The notes: a model not told the origin generated them from the letters alone. 64,000 nt of DNA from Ulota crispa (GCA_963920765.1 OY987242.1:30342002-30406001); one strand, 5' to 3'. Positions 35,942 through 48,200 are shown, counted from the stretch's first letter. Translations and numbers: made by a program.

Positions 35942-36905
35942 GGTGCCTTTTGATTATGAATTGTACGTAGCACCCCCAATTTGTAGTGATAAGTGCATAC
36001 TCTAATAAACAATACGAGGATTTTATTCTACGTTCAAATGATATGTCTTGTATATTTGGTAAACCACATTCCAATATATTTACAAAAAATGTGTTATTGT
36101 ATTGTTAGTTTATAGCATGGTTGTCACATTGAAATGCTTGTTTGTATGCTTGCTTGTACTGTACAATGGCCTACCAAAAAGATTGTTACATTTTTATTTT
36201 TATCACCTTCCTCTCATGGATTTGAGGAGCTTCCAATTCAAAAATACATACATCAAACCACCATTACTATCATGATAATTCCCAATAAACAGCTTGTTAA
36301 AATCAAAAAATTATGTGCTAACCATTTTTGGTTGTCAAAATGATTTTCAAAAAAGTGAAGAAATTTGGAGAGTCAACAATTTTTTTGGTGGGGCACTATA
36401 CACCCAAAATGTCCATACGAGCTCATGGTCTATTTGATGTAGTCAACTCATAGTTGACTTCAAGAAATGACAAAAATTAACAAAAAAAAAAAAAAAAAAC
36501 TTTGTATAAGCTTGTGACATTTGTTGTTGCCAACATGAAATGAAAATGTGGATTTAGTCATATAAAATGAAAAATAATAATTTGATTCTTCCATGTTTAG
36601 GTCAAAAATCCTAAAAATACCCTAAAAAACAAGAGGATAGACACATTTGTTTGTGGAGTCCACTTTGTGTGTCCACATGTGTTGCTCAATAGCCAAATCT
36701 TGCTAGCCAAATCTTGCTTAAAGTAACAACCTTGATTTTTAGTAAAAAAGCTAGTCCAACGCACAAAAAATTTGTGAAGTATTTTACTTGATTTTTTTTT
36801 TTCAAATGACCTAGAAAATGTGAATGAAATCTATGAGGTCCATTATTCTATTGTCAAAATTTAGATTTTATAATTTGAGACAACAATTGCAATTAAGCCT
36901 TACAA
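35942..36905. other. AT-rich intergenic stretch with M-like repeat and poly(A) run
   Basis: About 36160-36320 resembles, in inverted orientation, 56915-57075 inside the foldback element M (shared CCTTCCTCTCATGGATTTGA). A run of 18 A lies at 36482-36499. No gene was seen. Confidence 0.4.
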
Positions 36906-37115
36906 GTAGTTATTTATGCAGCTGTCAAAGGTTATTTAGATCAAATTCCTATTTCGAGCATTAATCAATATGAACATGAGCTTTTGAAGTCTACAGACTC
37001 AAATATACTTTCTGCTATCGTACAACAAAAAAACATTACTGAGCAGATTAATAGTCAATTGGCTATTTTTTGTCAAAAATTTACACAGAGCTTCTTAGCA
37101 ACTCATTCAGTTTAA
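36906..37115 (+). pseudogene. atp1: Mitochondrial atp1 3' end transferred to the nucleus
   Basis: The frame encodes the last 69 residues of ATP synthase subunit alpha and stops with TAA at 37113-37115. It begins VVIYAAVKGYLDQIP and ends KFTQSFLATHSV. It has no internal stop or frame change. The residues match the seedless-plant type of mitochondrial Atp1 as I remember it, not the angiosperm type. The sequence upstream of 36906 only weakly continues the gene, so the copy is truncated. With 37213-37580 it makes a nuclear mitochondrial insert. It could alternatively be a piece of assembled organelle DNA. Confidence 0.75.
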
Positions 37116-37212
37116 AAAAATGAAACTAGAAAAAAAGATTTTTAGACGAATGTTATGTAAATTTCCGCTTTATTATTCATTTATTATTTGGTTTTCAGGT
37201 TCCCCTTGAGAA

Positions 37213-37246
37213 GAGCCGTATGAGGCCGTAGGCTCACGTACGGTTC
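37213..37246 (+). ncRNA. Group II intron domain V remnant (ccmFC intron)
   Basis: The 34-nt segment starts GAGCCGTATGAGG and ends CACGTACGGTTC. This is the diagnostic domain V hairpin of group II introns, with the GAGCCGTA/TACGGTTC stem intact. It is followed by a domain VI-like hairpin (about 37250-37278) and the ccmFC exon. The remnant is part of the mitochondrial insert and cannot splice without the rest of the intron. Confidence 0.75.
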
Positions 37247-37279
37247 GGAAGCCAAGCCCCTGCGGTGATGTTGTGGCTT

Positions 37280-37624
37280 AGGTTAACCAACACAAAAAAG
37301 AGACAGTTTACTCAATTATTGCCTTTAGGTTCTGAACTACATATAGGAAGAGAGCATTGTTGTTTGCAAGGTATTGATCAATTACATGGACCCACCTTTT
37401 ATTCCATTTGTGGTAATTTGATTATCTATAAACCGTCCTTAAAAAATCCATTCATTTTTTATTATGATGAATCACTTCGTGCCATAATTGACTTGTTGCC
37501 ACTTGCTGCGCTTTTGTACCAAAATGAAAAAGTTGAAAAAATTAACAAAATATTTAATAGAATCAAAGTAGAAACATTTGATATAAGAATGGTTGGAATT
37601 AGAGAAGCGGCAGTCATTCTTTGA
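37280..37624 (+). pseudogene. ccmFC: Mitochondrial ccmFC exon 2 fragment
   Basis: The frame includes LLPLGSELHIGREHCCLQG, IDQLHGPTFYSICGNL and YKPSLKNP, then DESLRA, which I recognise as the second exon of CcmFC, a cytochrome c maturation protein of the mitochondrial inner membrane. It directly follows the group II intron end. After about [15 protein letters not shown] the text no longer resembles CcmFC, and a stop follows at 37622-37624. The gene is therefore truncated and its 3' part replaced. The whole insert is probably non-functional. Confidence 0.7.
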
Positions 37625-38433
37625 AGAAGCCAATGCCCCAAGGTTTCTCTATGAGCTTTCATTGCTTTTTACCTTTTCTTTGAGAGTAAAAGGAAACTGG
37701 CCTTTTTGGTCCGGCCCCTTCTTATAGAAGCGTATGTGACAATTGTCCATCATACGGCTTTGCCTATCTAAAAAGTATCTTGTCAACCAAAATAGTATAG
37801 ATTGTAGGCTTGTCTTAGTTAAGCCTTCGCAAGATAAAGTAGATCTCTAACAAATTATGTTCACCATGAAATAACACAAAATTGGATCTTGATTCTTTTC
37901 AGAGTATTTTGTTTAATAATTATCAAATATGTTTTTTTGTTTTTTGTTTTTTAAAAAAACTTTATAATCATTTAGAGATTCAGAGAGTGCTAGAAAGCAA
38001 AGATAAGCGCGGAGAGCGTAGCAAAAAAAAGTTTTTGCCATTTAACTACTAAAAGTGAAGCATCTAGCATTCACATACCACGCCATAACACATGGTTTCC
38101 ATTTTATTTTTTTAAATGAGCAAATTTGGAAAACCAAATTGGCATAAGAAGAAGTATAGTATAGAAATTCATATTTAATATTTCATAGATATTACATATT
38201 TTATTTGTAAAAAACTCATCAATTATACTAATCTTATGTAAGATGATAAACCAATTAAAGAAGCACAATCTTATGAAAAACTTCCTTTGGCCCATGAAGA
38301 GGATAGAACCCAAAATGGTTTGCGTGGTCATTCTTGAACAAGAATGGTGAACTTTGTAATTTCAAAATAAATAAATAATTGCTAATCCAAAAAATACAAT
38401 TTAGGACCTTTGGTAGTATTTCTATATTTTTTA
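37625..38433. other. Flank of the mitochondrial insert
   Basis: About 37625-37850 has composition closer to the insert (GGTCCGGCCCCTTCTTATAG) and may be further organelle DNA I cannot assign. The remainder is AT-rich with no gene seen. Confidence 0.35.
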
Positions 38434-38823
38434 GAGAATTGATATGTGCACATCCGGGGTTTGATATATGCACACCAAGGGGGAATAGATTTTAGATATT
38501 TATTATCAAAAAGTTGAACTTGAAAAGTTTAAATTTAGATTTGGATTTAGACAAAAGGAAGTTACAACAAAATAATGTCCAATTGAGAGCTTAGCTAGGA
38601 GGCAAATCACTACTTTTACCCTTGTTTGTAAAAAAAGCTAAGTTTTTCCATTGGGTGTTGTTCAATTGTAACATCCTTTGTGGTTCTACACTAAATCAAG
38701 GTCTCCAAATTGAAATTTGAATTCAAACTTTTCAAATTGAGCTTTTTGATGATAAACATCTAAAATTAACCCCCTCAACAGGTGTGCATATACCAAACCC
38801 CAAGTGTGCACATATCAATTCCC
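38434..38823. mobile_element. hAT-like foldback MITE with 8-bp target duplication
   Basis: GAGAATTGATATGTGCACA on the left and, reversed on the right, GGGAATTGATATGTGCACA. The flanks ATTTTTTA at 38426-38433 and 38824-38831 are a perfect 8-bp duplication. It belongs to the family nested in the two CACTA elements and supplies the cleanest target site of the three. Confidence 0.75.
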
Positions 38824-38832
38824 ATTTTTTAT

Positions 38833-39152
38833 GGAAAATTTTATAGACATCTCTAAAATTTGCGGTATTTGTATAAATACCCTGATTTTTTAGAAATTGC
38901 ACAAATACTCTTGGACCATAATTTTTAAGCATTTTTTTTGTTGTGCATGCTACTTCTTTCATGACCAATGTTAAAACAAGGAGTGCAATAGAACAGAAAA
39001 GAGGCATCATGCACACAAGGGAGAAAGAAGTAACATGCACAGCATAACAAATATGTAAAAAAATTGGTACAAAGACATTTGTGCAATTTCTGAAAAGCCA
39101 GTGATACCTATGTAAATATGACAAACATCAAGGGTATCCATGATATTTTCCC
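38833..39152. mobile_element. MITE with GGGTATCCATGA ends (family F), copy 1
   Basis: It starts GGAAAATTTTATAGACATC and ends AAGGGTATCCATGATATTTT plus CCC. The arms share (T)TTAGAAATTGCACAAAT. It abuts the hAT-like element on its left. Sister copies lie at 45159-45442 and 58255-58603. Confidence 0.6.
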
Positions 39153-39271
39153 TGAATTATACTAGATTTTTAGTTTTACTAGACTTTTCCCTCAAACATA
39201 TGTATGAAAAACTTGATAGTTGATACCGTATTTAAGTTATGCAAGAATGTTGTATGGTGCATGACACTCAA

Positions 39272-39497
39272 CCCTTAAATGACCAAAAGGCCCTTTGCGA
39301 CCAGTACAATACAGAGTATTTTTCTTGTATTTGGAACAGATCCATACCTCTACTACATTTGAGACCAACAAAGAAGTTGGAGAATAGATCAATGCAGTTC
39401 TAGAGAGCTACTTGAGATTCAAAATTAATTTTTTTTATTGGTAATAAATGACATTTATACATTAGTGTATATACTATGCCCTATGGTAGTTTAAGGG
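39272..39497. mobile_element. TTAA-site MITE, 225-bp class, copy 3 (inverted)
   Basis: The ends are CCCTTAAATGACC and TAGTTTAAGGG. The right flank is TTAA at 39498-39501 and the left flank TCAA. The interior CCCTTTGCGACCAGTACAAT is the reverse complement of the stretch in the 29651 and 29939 copies. It is 226 bp and lies about 440 bp upstream of the ubiquitin-eS31 start. Confidence 0.75.
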
Positions 39498-39837
39498 TTA
39501 ACTTATAACCAACAATTTCCAATTCAAGTGATTAGCGTAAGGCTTTTTCAAAAAAAATATTAAAAATTTAAGTCTACCAAGATGAAGCTTAGGATTTATC
39601 CCATTCAATAGTGGAATTACTTTTGAGCTAATGAGCTAATGAGTATATATGTTGTGCTTTAGTATTTCTTATTTGGACAACAGTTGTTGGTTATAAGTGT
39701 CATGCACTATACCTCCCACATCAAGAGAACGTAATGAAAAAATCCTCACTAACGAATGAAAAGGTAGTCCTCGAAGGATTGGATGAACAGAAAATATCGG
39801 ACGGAACCCTAGAGGCCGATCGTATAAGCAGGACACG

Positions 39838-39848
39838 AACCCTAAACC
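39838..39848 (+). promoter_or_regulatory. Telo-box in the ubiquitin-eS31 promoter/leader
   Basis: AACCCTAAACC lies about 90 bp upstream of the ATG, after a GGAACCCTAG repeat of the same core at about 39803. Telo-boxes are typical of plant ribosomal-protein and translation genes. Position and sequence are observed; the role is from general knowledge. Confidence 0.6.
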
Positions 39849-39936
39849 AGCTCTTTTTTCGCTCCTCCGTTTCGGCGACGACGCATCAACTTCCGCTGCT
39901 GAGCCCACACGAGGAGGGGCGTGCACGCCTCCAGCC

Positions 39937-40563
<627 letters not shown>

Positions 40564-40710
40564 GCCATCGGTACAGAGGTTGTGGAAGTCGGTTTTGAGG
40601 GTTGGAAAATTTATGTTCCGAGTGCAGGTGCTAGTCGAGGCAGTGTTTACTTTTCAGTCATATGAACTTTTGAGATGCAAAATTTTCTCTTGGTCTTTCA
40701 TCGACGCGCA

Positions 40711-41045
40711 GATTACTTTTCTAGTTTGTAAGTCAAGGTTATGGTATGAACTCTTCAGTCAGTTCTCACCATAGCTGCTTTTTATGTTCCGCATACTTGG
40801 AATTCATTACGGATTTTCAAGTCCATTTTCTTCTAATTGTGTGCTGTGTACATGATTGAGCGCATCTGTTTTGGAACCTCGATTATTTTTCTAGTTTATA
40901 AGTCGAGGTTATGGTATGAACTTTTCTGTTCTCACCATAGCTGATTTTATATTCTGCATGCTTGGAATTCACTACGGATTTTGAAGTCTATTTCCTTCTA
41001 TTTGTGTGCTGTGTACATGATGAGCACATCTGTTTTGGAACTCCA
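40711..41045. repeat. Tandem duplication in the 3' region of ubiquitin-eS31
   Basis: Two direct copies of about 170 bp start at 40711 (GATTACTTTTCTAGTTTGTA) and 40882 (GATTATTTTTCTAGTTTATA). Both contain GGTTATGGTATGAACT, CTCACCATAGCTG and GTGTGCTGTGTACATGAT. They differ at scattered sites and small gaps. Confidence 0.85.
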
Positions 41046-41983
41046 TTCGTGCTCATTTTAGGGTTGGATGTGCACAACTTTTGGCGTGCGTTCCAAGGTA
41101 TCACTTCGTTTATGATTGCTTGTTGAACTTGGAACTGATTGTTTATTGTATATCGAGAAGGCGGTTTAGGCAGTGTATCTGGGAAACCTGTGTTGGTTTG
41201 AGCTTTTGAGGGTTATCTTGCATCGATTGTTCCGCATTTTGAGTATTTTTTTAAGGTGTATGTTAGTAAACGGTTTCAGTTGACTTGATTCATCTAGTAA
41301 GTTATGCGTTGTTGGGACATAGAATGTAAGAAATTTGATGGTTAGTGAGTTTAATTCTAGATGGCTTAATATGAACACTAGACTGTATACATCGTGGCTA
41401 ACTAGTTTCAACCAAATTGAAGTGGCGAACTTGATTACTGGAATCAAGCCGGGTGCTTCTTTGGGTGCCTTTAGGTGTCCTTAGCTCCTGCACCAAAATT
41501 GCAGTTGCTTAGCACTTCTTTTTATGTAATATGCTAAAATGTACATAATGGCGGAAATAGTGAAAGTTCCCAAAATGTACCTCTTTCCCAATTTACCTAC
41601 CTAATATGGTGTTCTTCTCTATTTGCTAATGAGGTCTAATGAGGTCTAGGTGTTGCTTATCCAGTTTTGGTTAATTCCTCACAAGAACCATTAGAAACAA
41701 AACCATCATTTCTTTTCAAGCTAAAACAACCTAGATATCTTGCATAAAGAACATACATTTATTTGCAATAGCTAACTTTTTAATGGCAAATTTGTTGTGA
41801 ATTTCCAAAGTTGTATTATATCTACAAGATAATAAAGTTATTTGTGCACGTTTTGGCAATGCTAGTATAACACTACTCAACAAGACATAAGGTTTTCTAC
41901 ACTAAAATACAAGGAGGCTGCTCTCTAAACATTGAAAGTTAAAAAAACATACCAAGAATGTAGAAAGAGTCTAAATTCACAAA
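41046..41983. other. Intergenic stretch with a partial family L end
   Basis: Near 41520-41620, ATGCTAAAATGTACATAATG and the end AATATGGTGTTC resemble family L. No left end is clear. The rest is unassigned. Confidence 0.35.
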
Positions 41984-41987
41984 TTAA

Positions 41988-42345
41988 CCCTTAAAGGACT
42001 GACCCTGAACCCGTGGCTCAAACTAGGAGAGTGTGCACAGTTCATGGGCAGTAAACAACTTGTGGCTTGTCTCCAAGAGAGATAATATTCTTCTCAAAAG
42101 AAGGAAAAGTCAATAGTGTATCTTGCCCTCACAAAAAGGGTAGCAGGGACCTTGTACATCTCTTTACAAATTGGTGTATAAAAAAATATGGAGGCATTGA
42201 AAGAGGTTATTTTTGACATTCAATGATATGGCACATCTCTCTGCCCACTTTCAAGAAAAAAAAATTGAAAAAAATATATTTTTCCACCCTCGGGAGTGTT
42301 TTCGGCATGGAAAGGATGATTTTCGTCCTCTTGGACTGTTAGGGG
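41988..42345. mobile_element. TTAA-site MITE, 357-bp class, copy 2
   Basis: TTAA lies at 41984-41987 and 42346-42349. The ends are CCCTTAAAGGACTGACC and GGACTGTTAGGGG. It is 358 bp and similar to 9089-9444 along its whole length with scattered substitutions. Confidence 0.85.
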
Positions 42346-42349
42346 TTAA

Positions 42350-43867
42350 TGCACATAAATAAGGCTTTGCTTTTCTTTTGGTATGATTACATGATTCAAA
42401 AGAATTTGTTCAACTTGTTGTGGTTATGTTTTTGGTTTCAATATAATGCTTTAAGCATCTTACATTAGATACACTGACACCTTGACTTCATTAGTAAATA
42501 ATGTTGGACATACTTTTTGGAACGACCCCTAGCAAGAACTAGATATGAAAGAAAATGTCAAACAAGATAAGGAAGACAAAATCTCACACCGATATTAAAA
42601 AGTTGAAAGCTCCACAACTGAAAACCTTGAGAAATAAGTTTTTCAAACTCTTGTAAAGAATACATCCTTTTAGGCCTGTTGCTTTTTATGTAACAAGAAT
42701 TGAAATTATAGAAACAACCCTTTTGAGCATACAAAATAAGTTAACCCAAACACATGAAGATATCGTATTCAGGGCATTTCAAAGCTTAGTAGATTACTCA
42801 AAATAAATCTGTTTTTCTCTCAAATCCTCTTTGCAAGAGAAAAAACATCAATTTCTCGTGGTGGTTGGACTCTTGTCTTCCACAAATTTTCACAAAAGAG
42901 AGCCCACGCTTGCCCGCTTTTGCACCTTGCTATATTGGAAGACACCACAAACCAACAAATTATTGGTAAAAAATGTCAAAGAGTTATTGACTTTGAATGC
43001 TAATAACTTTTTTTTGACAAACAATAGTTCCAATGTAGTTTTGTAACTTTTACCTTAAGACCTTGAGTTCATGCTTACAATCACAAATAGTTTCCACTTG
43101 ATGAAGGGCGCTATGAACAAACTCGTATGATTGTTAGGTCTTTGTTGGTTTATGTTATCTTGCATTGCCATAGGTACACAATGCATTTTGATTTCCTCAT
43201 GAGAAAGCAGAAATTTGCTTGACAAAAAAACCCCATTTTATTATGCAAAAATGCTTCCAAAAAACTCAAGGAATGCTAAATTGTAAGCAAGGATCCATGA
43301 GCTATGAGCCATGAACCATGAACCTAGTTTGTTATTTTTATCAAAATATTAAATTTTACCCATAAATGTGTACACAAGGCCTTATAATTGTGCAATGCAA
43401 ACCTTTGTCTCTTTTGAAAACCTTACTATTTTCAAAGTTTTTTTCAATGAATTTTGATCTCAAAATTGTTTCCCACTCACAAAATCTCTCACAAAATCTT
43501 GACTCAGCGCTGCACCGCTCATGGGCTCACCATTTTACGCTCTCAAAACAACGTTGTCCCAAAAAAAAAAACTCTTGCAAAATGAAATTCCATCCCATGT
43601 TTTTATTTCATGTAGCAATTCCAAGCTGAAAGCTCGTTCGGAGATTTTAATAGATCTCCTCAAACTGTACAACTTTTCCAAACAAATGTCCAAAATTATC
43701 AGCCATCGCAGTCATCTAAACCCTTTCAGTTCTGCACAACCGATCAAAAACCCTTCCAGGTCTCTTTCACTCTCTGGTCGTCTCTCTCTCTCGCTGCGAC
43801 GGATGTGACGTGACGAAGTCGGTCCTGACGTGACGAAATCGGTCGTGACGGGTGACGACGGGATGAG
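42350..43867. other. Intergenic region between the 357-bp MITE and the GT92 gene
   Basis: AT-rich to about 43500, then mixed composition near the 3' end of GT92, which is read from the other strand. The last few hundred bases are probably its 3' untranslated region. Nothing else was recognised. Confidence 0.35.
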
Positions 43868-46800
43868 CTACGACAGGCCGGAGGGGAGCATGCCGATGGT
43901 GTCCCGCTCGAACTGCTGCACGCGTGTCCCGAACGAGGCCATGGTCTCATCCAACGTGCAGTTCTTGAGGTCGCAGGAATTGGGCTCGCCGTTGGTGCCG
44001 TCGGTGAAGTCGCGGCACACCTCGGCCTTGAGGGGGATGACGCCGTGGTAGTGGTAGAGCCGTAGCGTGTTGTTGCGGTGGTCGGCCTCCACGATGTGAC
44101 CGTCCCGCATGTACTCGCCCAGATGCACCCCCGTGGCCCACGCCGAGCGCGGCTTGAGCATGTACTTGGTGGAGTACTGCGGCGCCCACCCGTAGTCGCA
44201 GTCCGCGAACACCAGCTTCTCAAACGCCCATTTCCTGCAGACCCAAATCTCGAGTCAGTCAGGCAGAGAGCACGCCACCTCTCACAACGGTGGTCGCGAC
44301 GAGATATCACGGCCTTGCAGTGCTCCGAGACTTGAAACGTGTTATTCGTTAAATTGGGTAAAACCTAGGTACCATTGTGTATTCCACCTGAAACCCAAAA
44401 AGTTACTTTAAATCAATTTCAAAGGTATCAAATTCAGTCTGAGCCATTAAGATTTTTTCTCTTGCAAATTTCTCCTCTCCGGTGAGGGCATGTGTACCCA
44501 AAAAATGCTGTGAGTTGGAATTTAGGTGATCACCTAAATCTACTATTTTTCCCAATTTAACAAATAACGTGTTTTGAGCTTTGAGCATGAAACCATAATT
44601 CTAGATTGCATGCGTTTTGCATGCCAACATCATATTCATTAAATTGGAAAAATCAGATTCCCAAGTTGTACTTCACCTTAAACTTGACAATTTTCCTTTG
44701 ACATTTAAATGCTAGATTCAAAAATATCATATTCAAAAATATCAGATTTTGTTTAAGCCATTGAGATTTTGTCCCCCACAAATTCCTCCTCTAAAGTGAG
44801 GCCACGTGTACCCAAAAAAATGCTGCTTAAAACTAGAGCTCGATTTAAGGTGATCACCTTAAACCTAGCCAAAATCGGGGTTTAGTCTCAAATTAACGAA
44901 TATGGCGTATTGCTGTGCGTGAATTTGACAGTCTATAACCTCCACAACCTCAATGAAATGGTACAAATGGCGCACTTGTAGCATGTGTTTGTGGCATGAT
45001 CTATGACTCTGTTCCTCAACATGGAGCAGCTTAGCATTGTCGATCAGATTTGAAAGTAACCTAAGCTTTTCTATAAAAAAAAGCTAAAATGACGAGCCAT
45101 GGGAGGGACGAGTTGAGTCATTTTCATAACAGGCCCACACTTTCATAATATAAGTTACGGGAAATTTTATGGGATACCACTGAAGTTTGAAAGATACCCC
45201 AGCTTTGCTTTTTCAGAAATTACATTTTGAGGCGTTTGTTTTGTTGTGCATGCCTCTTCCCTTCTTTCACTGTGCGCACATTGCTTTTTTTGGTTTCATT
45301 ACATTCATTGGTCGTGAAGGAAGTGCAAGCACAACTAATAAATGCCTAACAATTATAGACCACGGGTAGTTGTGGAATTTCTGAAAAAGCAAAGGTATCT
45401 ATGTAAATATTGCAAACTTCAGGGTATCCATGAAATTTTCCCGTTGGATCTTGTTTAAATCGTGCTCAAGCAAGGGTACCGAAAGAAGAATATCATATGA
45501 GAACCTTGATTGAGCAGAATCCAAGCATTAAGGTTAAGCCAAGTAATATGGTAGTTCACCCTTGGTATGCCAGTTATGTCTATCGCACTCTCACAGCTCA
45601 TTTGTCTTACTTTTCACGGTACCTAGTCCACAACTTACTGTGCACTCTGTCCTCAAATATTGCAATACTGAATTCATAGTTTGTGAGCTTTTCCATGGGC
45701 GCACAATCGACTGATCGAATTTGTGATTTATTGCAGTGTGTAATGTGTATCTTTGTGTGCAAGCCGTTGATTTCAAGTTGAAGCCAAATAAAAGGGGGGG
45801 GGGGGGGGGGGGGGGGAGGTTGAGAGATGGACTGACTTGGCGTTTTCGGCGTGGCGAGTGGCGTCGTCGACGGAGAGATCCTTGGTGCAGAGCGCGTCCG
45901 CCATTTTGATGGTGTTCATGCGAATCTGGGTGACGTTCTGGCGCTCGCTCTCCGCCAGGATGGTCTCCAAGCTGGTCGAGGGAGGGATGTACAAGTACTC
46001 GTCCACGTCGAAGAAGAAGGTCCAGTTCGAAAGCGATTGCGCGCGGAACATGCAATCGTTGAGCATGGTGAACTGGTGGTGGGATCTGCCCTGGTACACC
46101 TCCAGCAGCTGCAAATTCTGCACGCTCACCCGCCCGAGGTCAATCCAGGGCTTCAACACTCTGTGCACGTCGCGACTCATCCCGCCCGCGTCGTGGAACA
46201 AGAAATGCGTGTGATTCCCGAGCAGAAGCGCGTGGTACGCCATCCACTCGCGGATGCGCTGCGCGCTCACGTCGCCGTAGAGACGGGAGACGCAGAACGT
46301 GTACTCGTAAGGGAACGGCGGGCTCCATCGACTGTCGTTGTACTCTCCCGGGGATTCCGTCAGCACGGTGAACACTTCTGGAGGTCGGAACTCGTCCGCG
46401 TAGCCCACGCTGAGCACCACGCTCCCGCCCTCGCCATCCACTCCAACGTCCTCTGCGAACATGCACACCACCACCATGGTGCCGTACATGGTGCCGAGCT
46501 CCCAATCAGGCTTGATGGGCCACGTCGTCTGCGCCGTCACGGCTCGCCCCCCCGATCGCCACCTGCACTCGTACGGCGGCTGGTGCAGATCATGCAGCCG
46601 CTTGCTGACGAGCGCCACCACGGCGAACGTCGCCGGCCCCGTCCGGTACGCGCCGAACTCGATCAGCAGATGCGACGCCACCCCGTGTGGCTGGAACGTG
46701 CGCACCTGCCCGCCGCGCGTCGTGTCCAGCGTGGACGTGTTGAGCGTGACGCCGTAGAGCCGATGCTGCAAACCATCGGAAGAGGACGCATCACCGAGGT

Positions 46801-47005
46801 GAGAGACTGCTGTCGCCGGGGATGTCATGACAGGGGACGCGCTGGGGTTGATGACTCTGTGGTTCGGCCACCACAGCTGTTGCGACAGGCGGATGTTGGT
46901 GGTGAGAAGTGCCAGCAGGAGGAGCACATTCATGAGCAGCAGGATCACGACAACGTTCAGCATTCCCGCTCTCGATGGTGGCACCTCCGTCACTCCCATC
47001 TTCAT
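43868..47005 (-). CDS. GT92 glycosyltransferase, probable beta-1,4-galactan synthase type
   Basis: Exon 1 runs 47005-45837 and exon 2 44234-43868, giving 511 residues with the phase-2 join making a lysine codon. The intron is 1602 bp with donor GTCAGT. The ATG of MKMGVTEV is chosen because the frame upstream has no ATG. Residues about 15-37 form a single hydrophobic segment, as in a type II Golgi membrane protein. The catalytic domain shows PYEYTFCVSRLYGD, HFLFHDAGG, LNDCMFRA and FFFDVDEYLYIP, where DVD at about 333-335 is the metal/nucleotide-sugar motif. It ends with KWAFEKLVF, YATGVH-like ATGVHLGEY, and LYHYHGVI. These are hallmarks of GT92 (DUF23), whose plant members (GALS) extend beta-1,4-galactan side chains of pectin in the Golgi. 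Length is close to plant GALS. Substrate is inferred. Confidence 0.87.
44340..44910. mobile_element. Two diverged family L MITEs in tandem in the GT92 intron
   Basis: The first (about 44340-44580) begins GTTATTCGTTAAATTGGG and ends CCCAATTTAACAAATAACGT. The second (about 44630-44910) begins ATATTCATTAAATTGG and ends AAATTAACGAATATGGC. Both contain GTGTACCCAAAAAA and a GGTGATCACC palindrome. Borders are approximate. Confidence 0.5.
45159..45442. mobile_element. Family F MITE, copy 2, in the GT92 intron
   Basis: GGGAAATTTTATGGGATACC on the left and GGGTATCCATGAAATTTT plus CCC on the right are inverted repeats. It is 284 bp, with an interior TTTCAGAAATTACA shared with copy 3. Flanking duplication is not certain. 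Confidence 0.65.
45794..45816. repeat. Homopolymer run of 23 G beside the GT92 donor site
   Basis: An unbroken G run (C on the coding strand) begins about 20 bases inside the intron of GT92. Its length is likely unreliable in sequencing and may vary between individuals. Confidence 0.9.
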
Positions 47006-48200
47006 CGTTCTGAAATCTCGCACGCGCGTCGTCACGAGCAATCTCAAACTCGCACTGCAAGCTTCGTTCCAGGCCAGCTATGTACCTTCACCAAATACTT
47101 CTAGTCCTCATTGGGCACACCATTCAAAAGAACGCTGTGTAAAATGCCTCTATCTTCTAACGTGGCCTGTTGCCGTGGACCTGCTTTCAGAACCCCCCGG
47201 AGCAAGTTGAGTCACCATGGTGACGTGTGTCCGTCCATCTCCTTGCAAAATCCCTGGGAAGAACAGATTCGTCAGAAACTCAGCTGATAGTCTCCCTCCC
47301 ACGCTGGAATTTCAACTACGAATTCAAAAATTCATGGATCTGTCTGAAAGGATTGATCACGAGCAATGCGGAGTCACTTCGAAGCTGAATTAACTAGTCA
47401 CGACCCTCTTCGCATTGAAACAACTAAAATTCGCTCAAACTGTTGGTAGCAGGCACGTACTCCTCCTGTACCGACTAAAACCCTGTTCCTGTTCAATCAA
47501 AGTCATGACCGCGCGAGGGCCAGCCCAGGACAGATTTACTACCCAGGCTGCAATAACAGAAATACTGTGTCCCAAGATGTCTCGGAATTCAAAGCAGCTA
47601 TGACGGATTCACTCCTCTCGAGAACAAGAGCGACCTCTCAGTCGAATTGAGATGCAGGCTGTCTAGGTTGCTCTTGTGCACGAGGCGTCTCTCTACAAGG
47701 ACTTTTAACAAGTGTGATTCAAACCTACCGAACCCAGAAATACATTGAAGAAAGGTGCGACTTTTGCTTTTTCGAGATTTAATGGTTGTGGTAGGTAGTA
47801 CCGTAACGCCGTGTGGGGATAACCGTGCAGCTAGTAGTAGCACACTAGCACTGCCCAGATACTGATCTTGCTGACAATCGTCGTTAACATTTACAGGCAG
47901 CAGTGAGTGCGGTGGAGTATTGTATAAGCACTACAGTAGCTAGTGTGCATTAGAATTTTGAGCAAGCCACTGTGAGCTGAAAGTGCCCATTTCCTGCAGC
48001 GGGGGGGTGGACTTGGAGAAATGGAGATTGGAGGGGGGGTGTAGCAGGAACGGACTTATTATTACAGCGATGGCCTGGGGTGGTGGAACCAGTAGACGAG
48101 TGAGGCTGGTGACAGAGAAACAGCCGCTGCTGCGCCAGACCATCGAACACCAGCTTGCAATCCTACGAGATTAGCAACTACTCCACTGGGACTAGTCACA
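47006..48200. promoter_or_regulatory. Upstream region of GT92
   Basis: A stretch of moderate GC content without repeat borders lies upstream of the GT92 start and probably holds its promoter and 5' leader. No TATA box or specific site can be assigned with confidence. Short open frames on both strands are not recognised. Confidence 0.35.

Noticed and set aside
45851-47104. A 417-codon plus-strand open frame
   Set aside because: It lies exactly antisense to exon 1 of the GT92 gene, which has clear family motifs. The frame is a by-product of high GC content.
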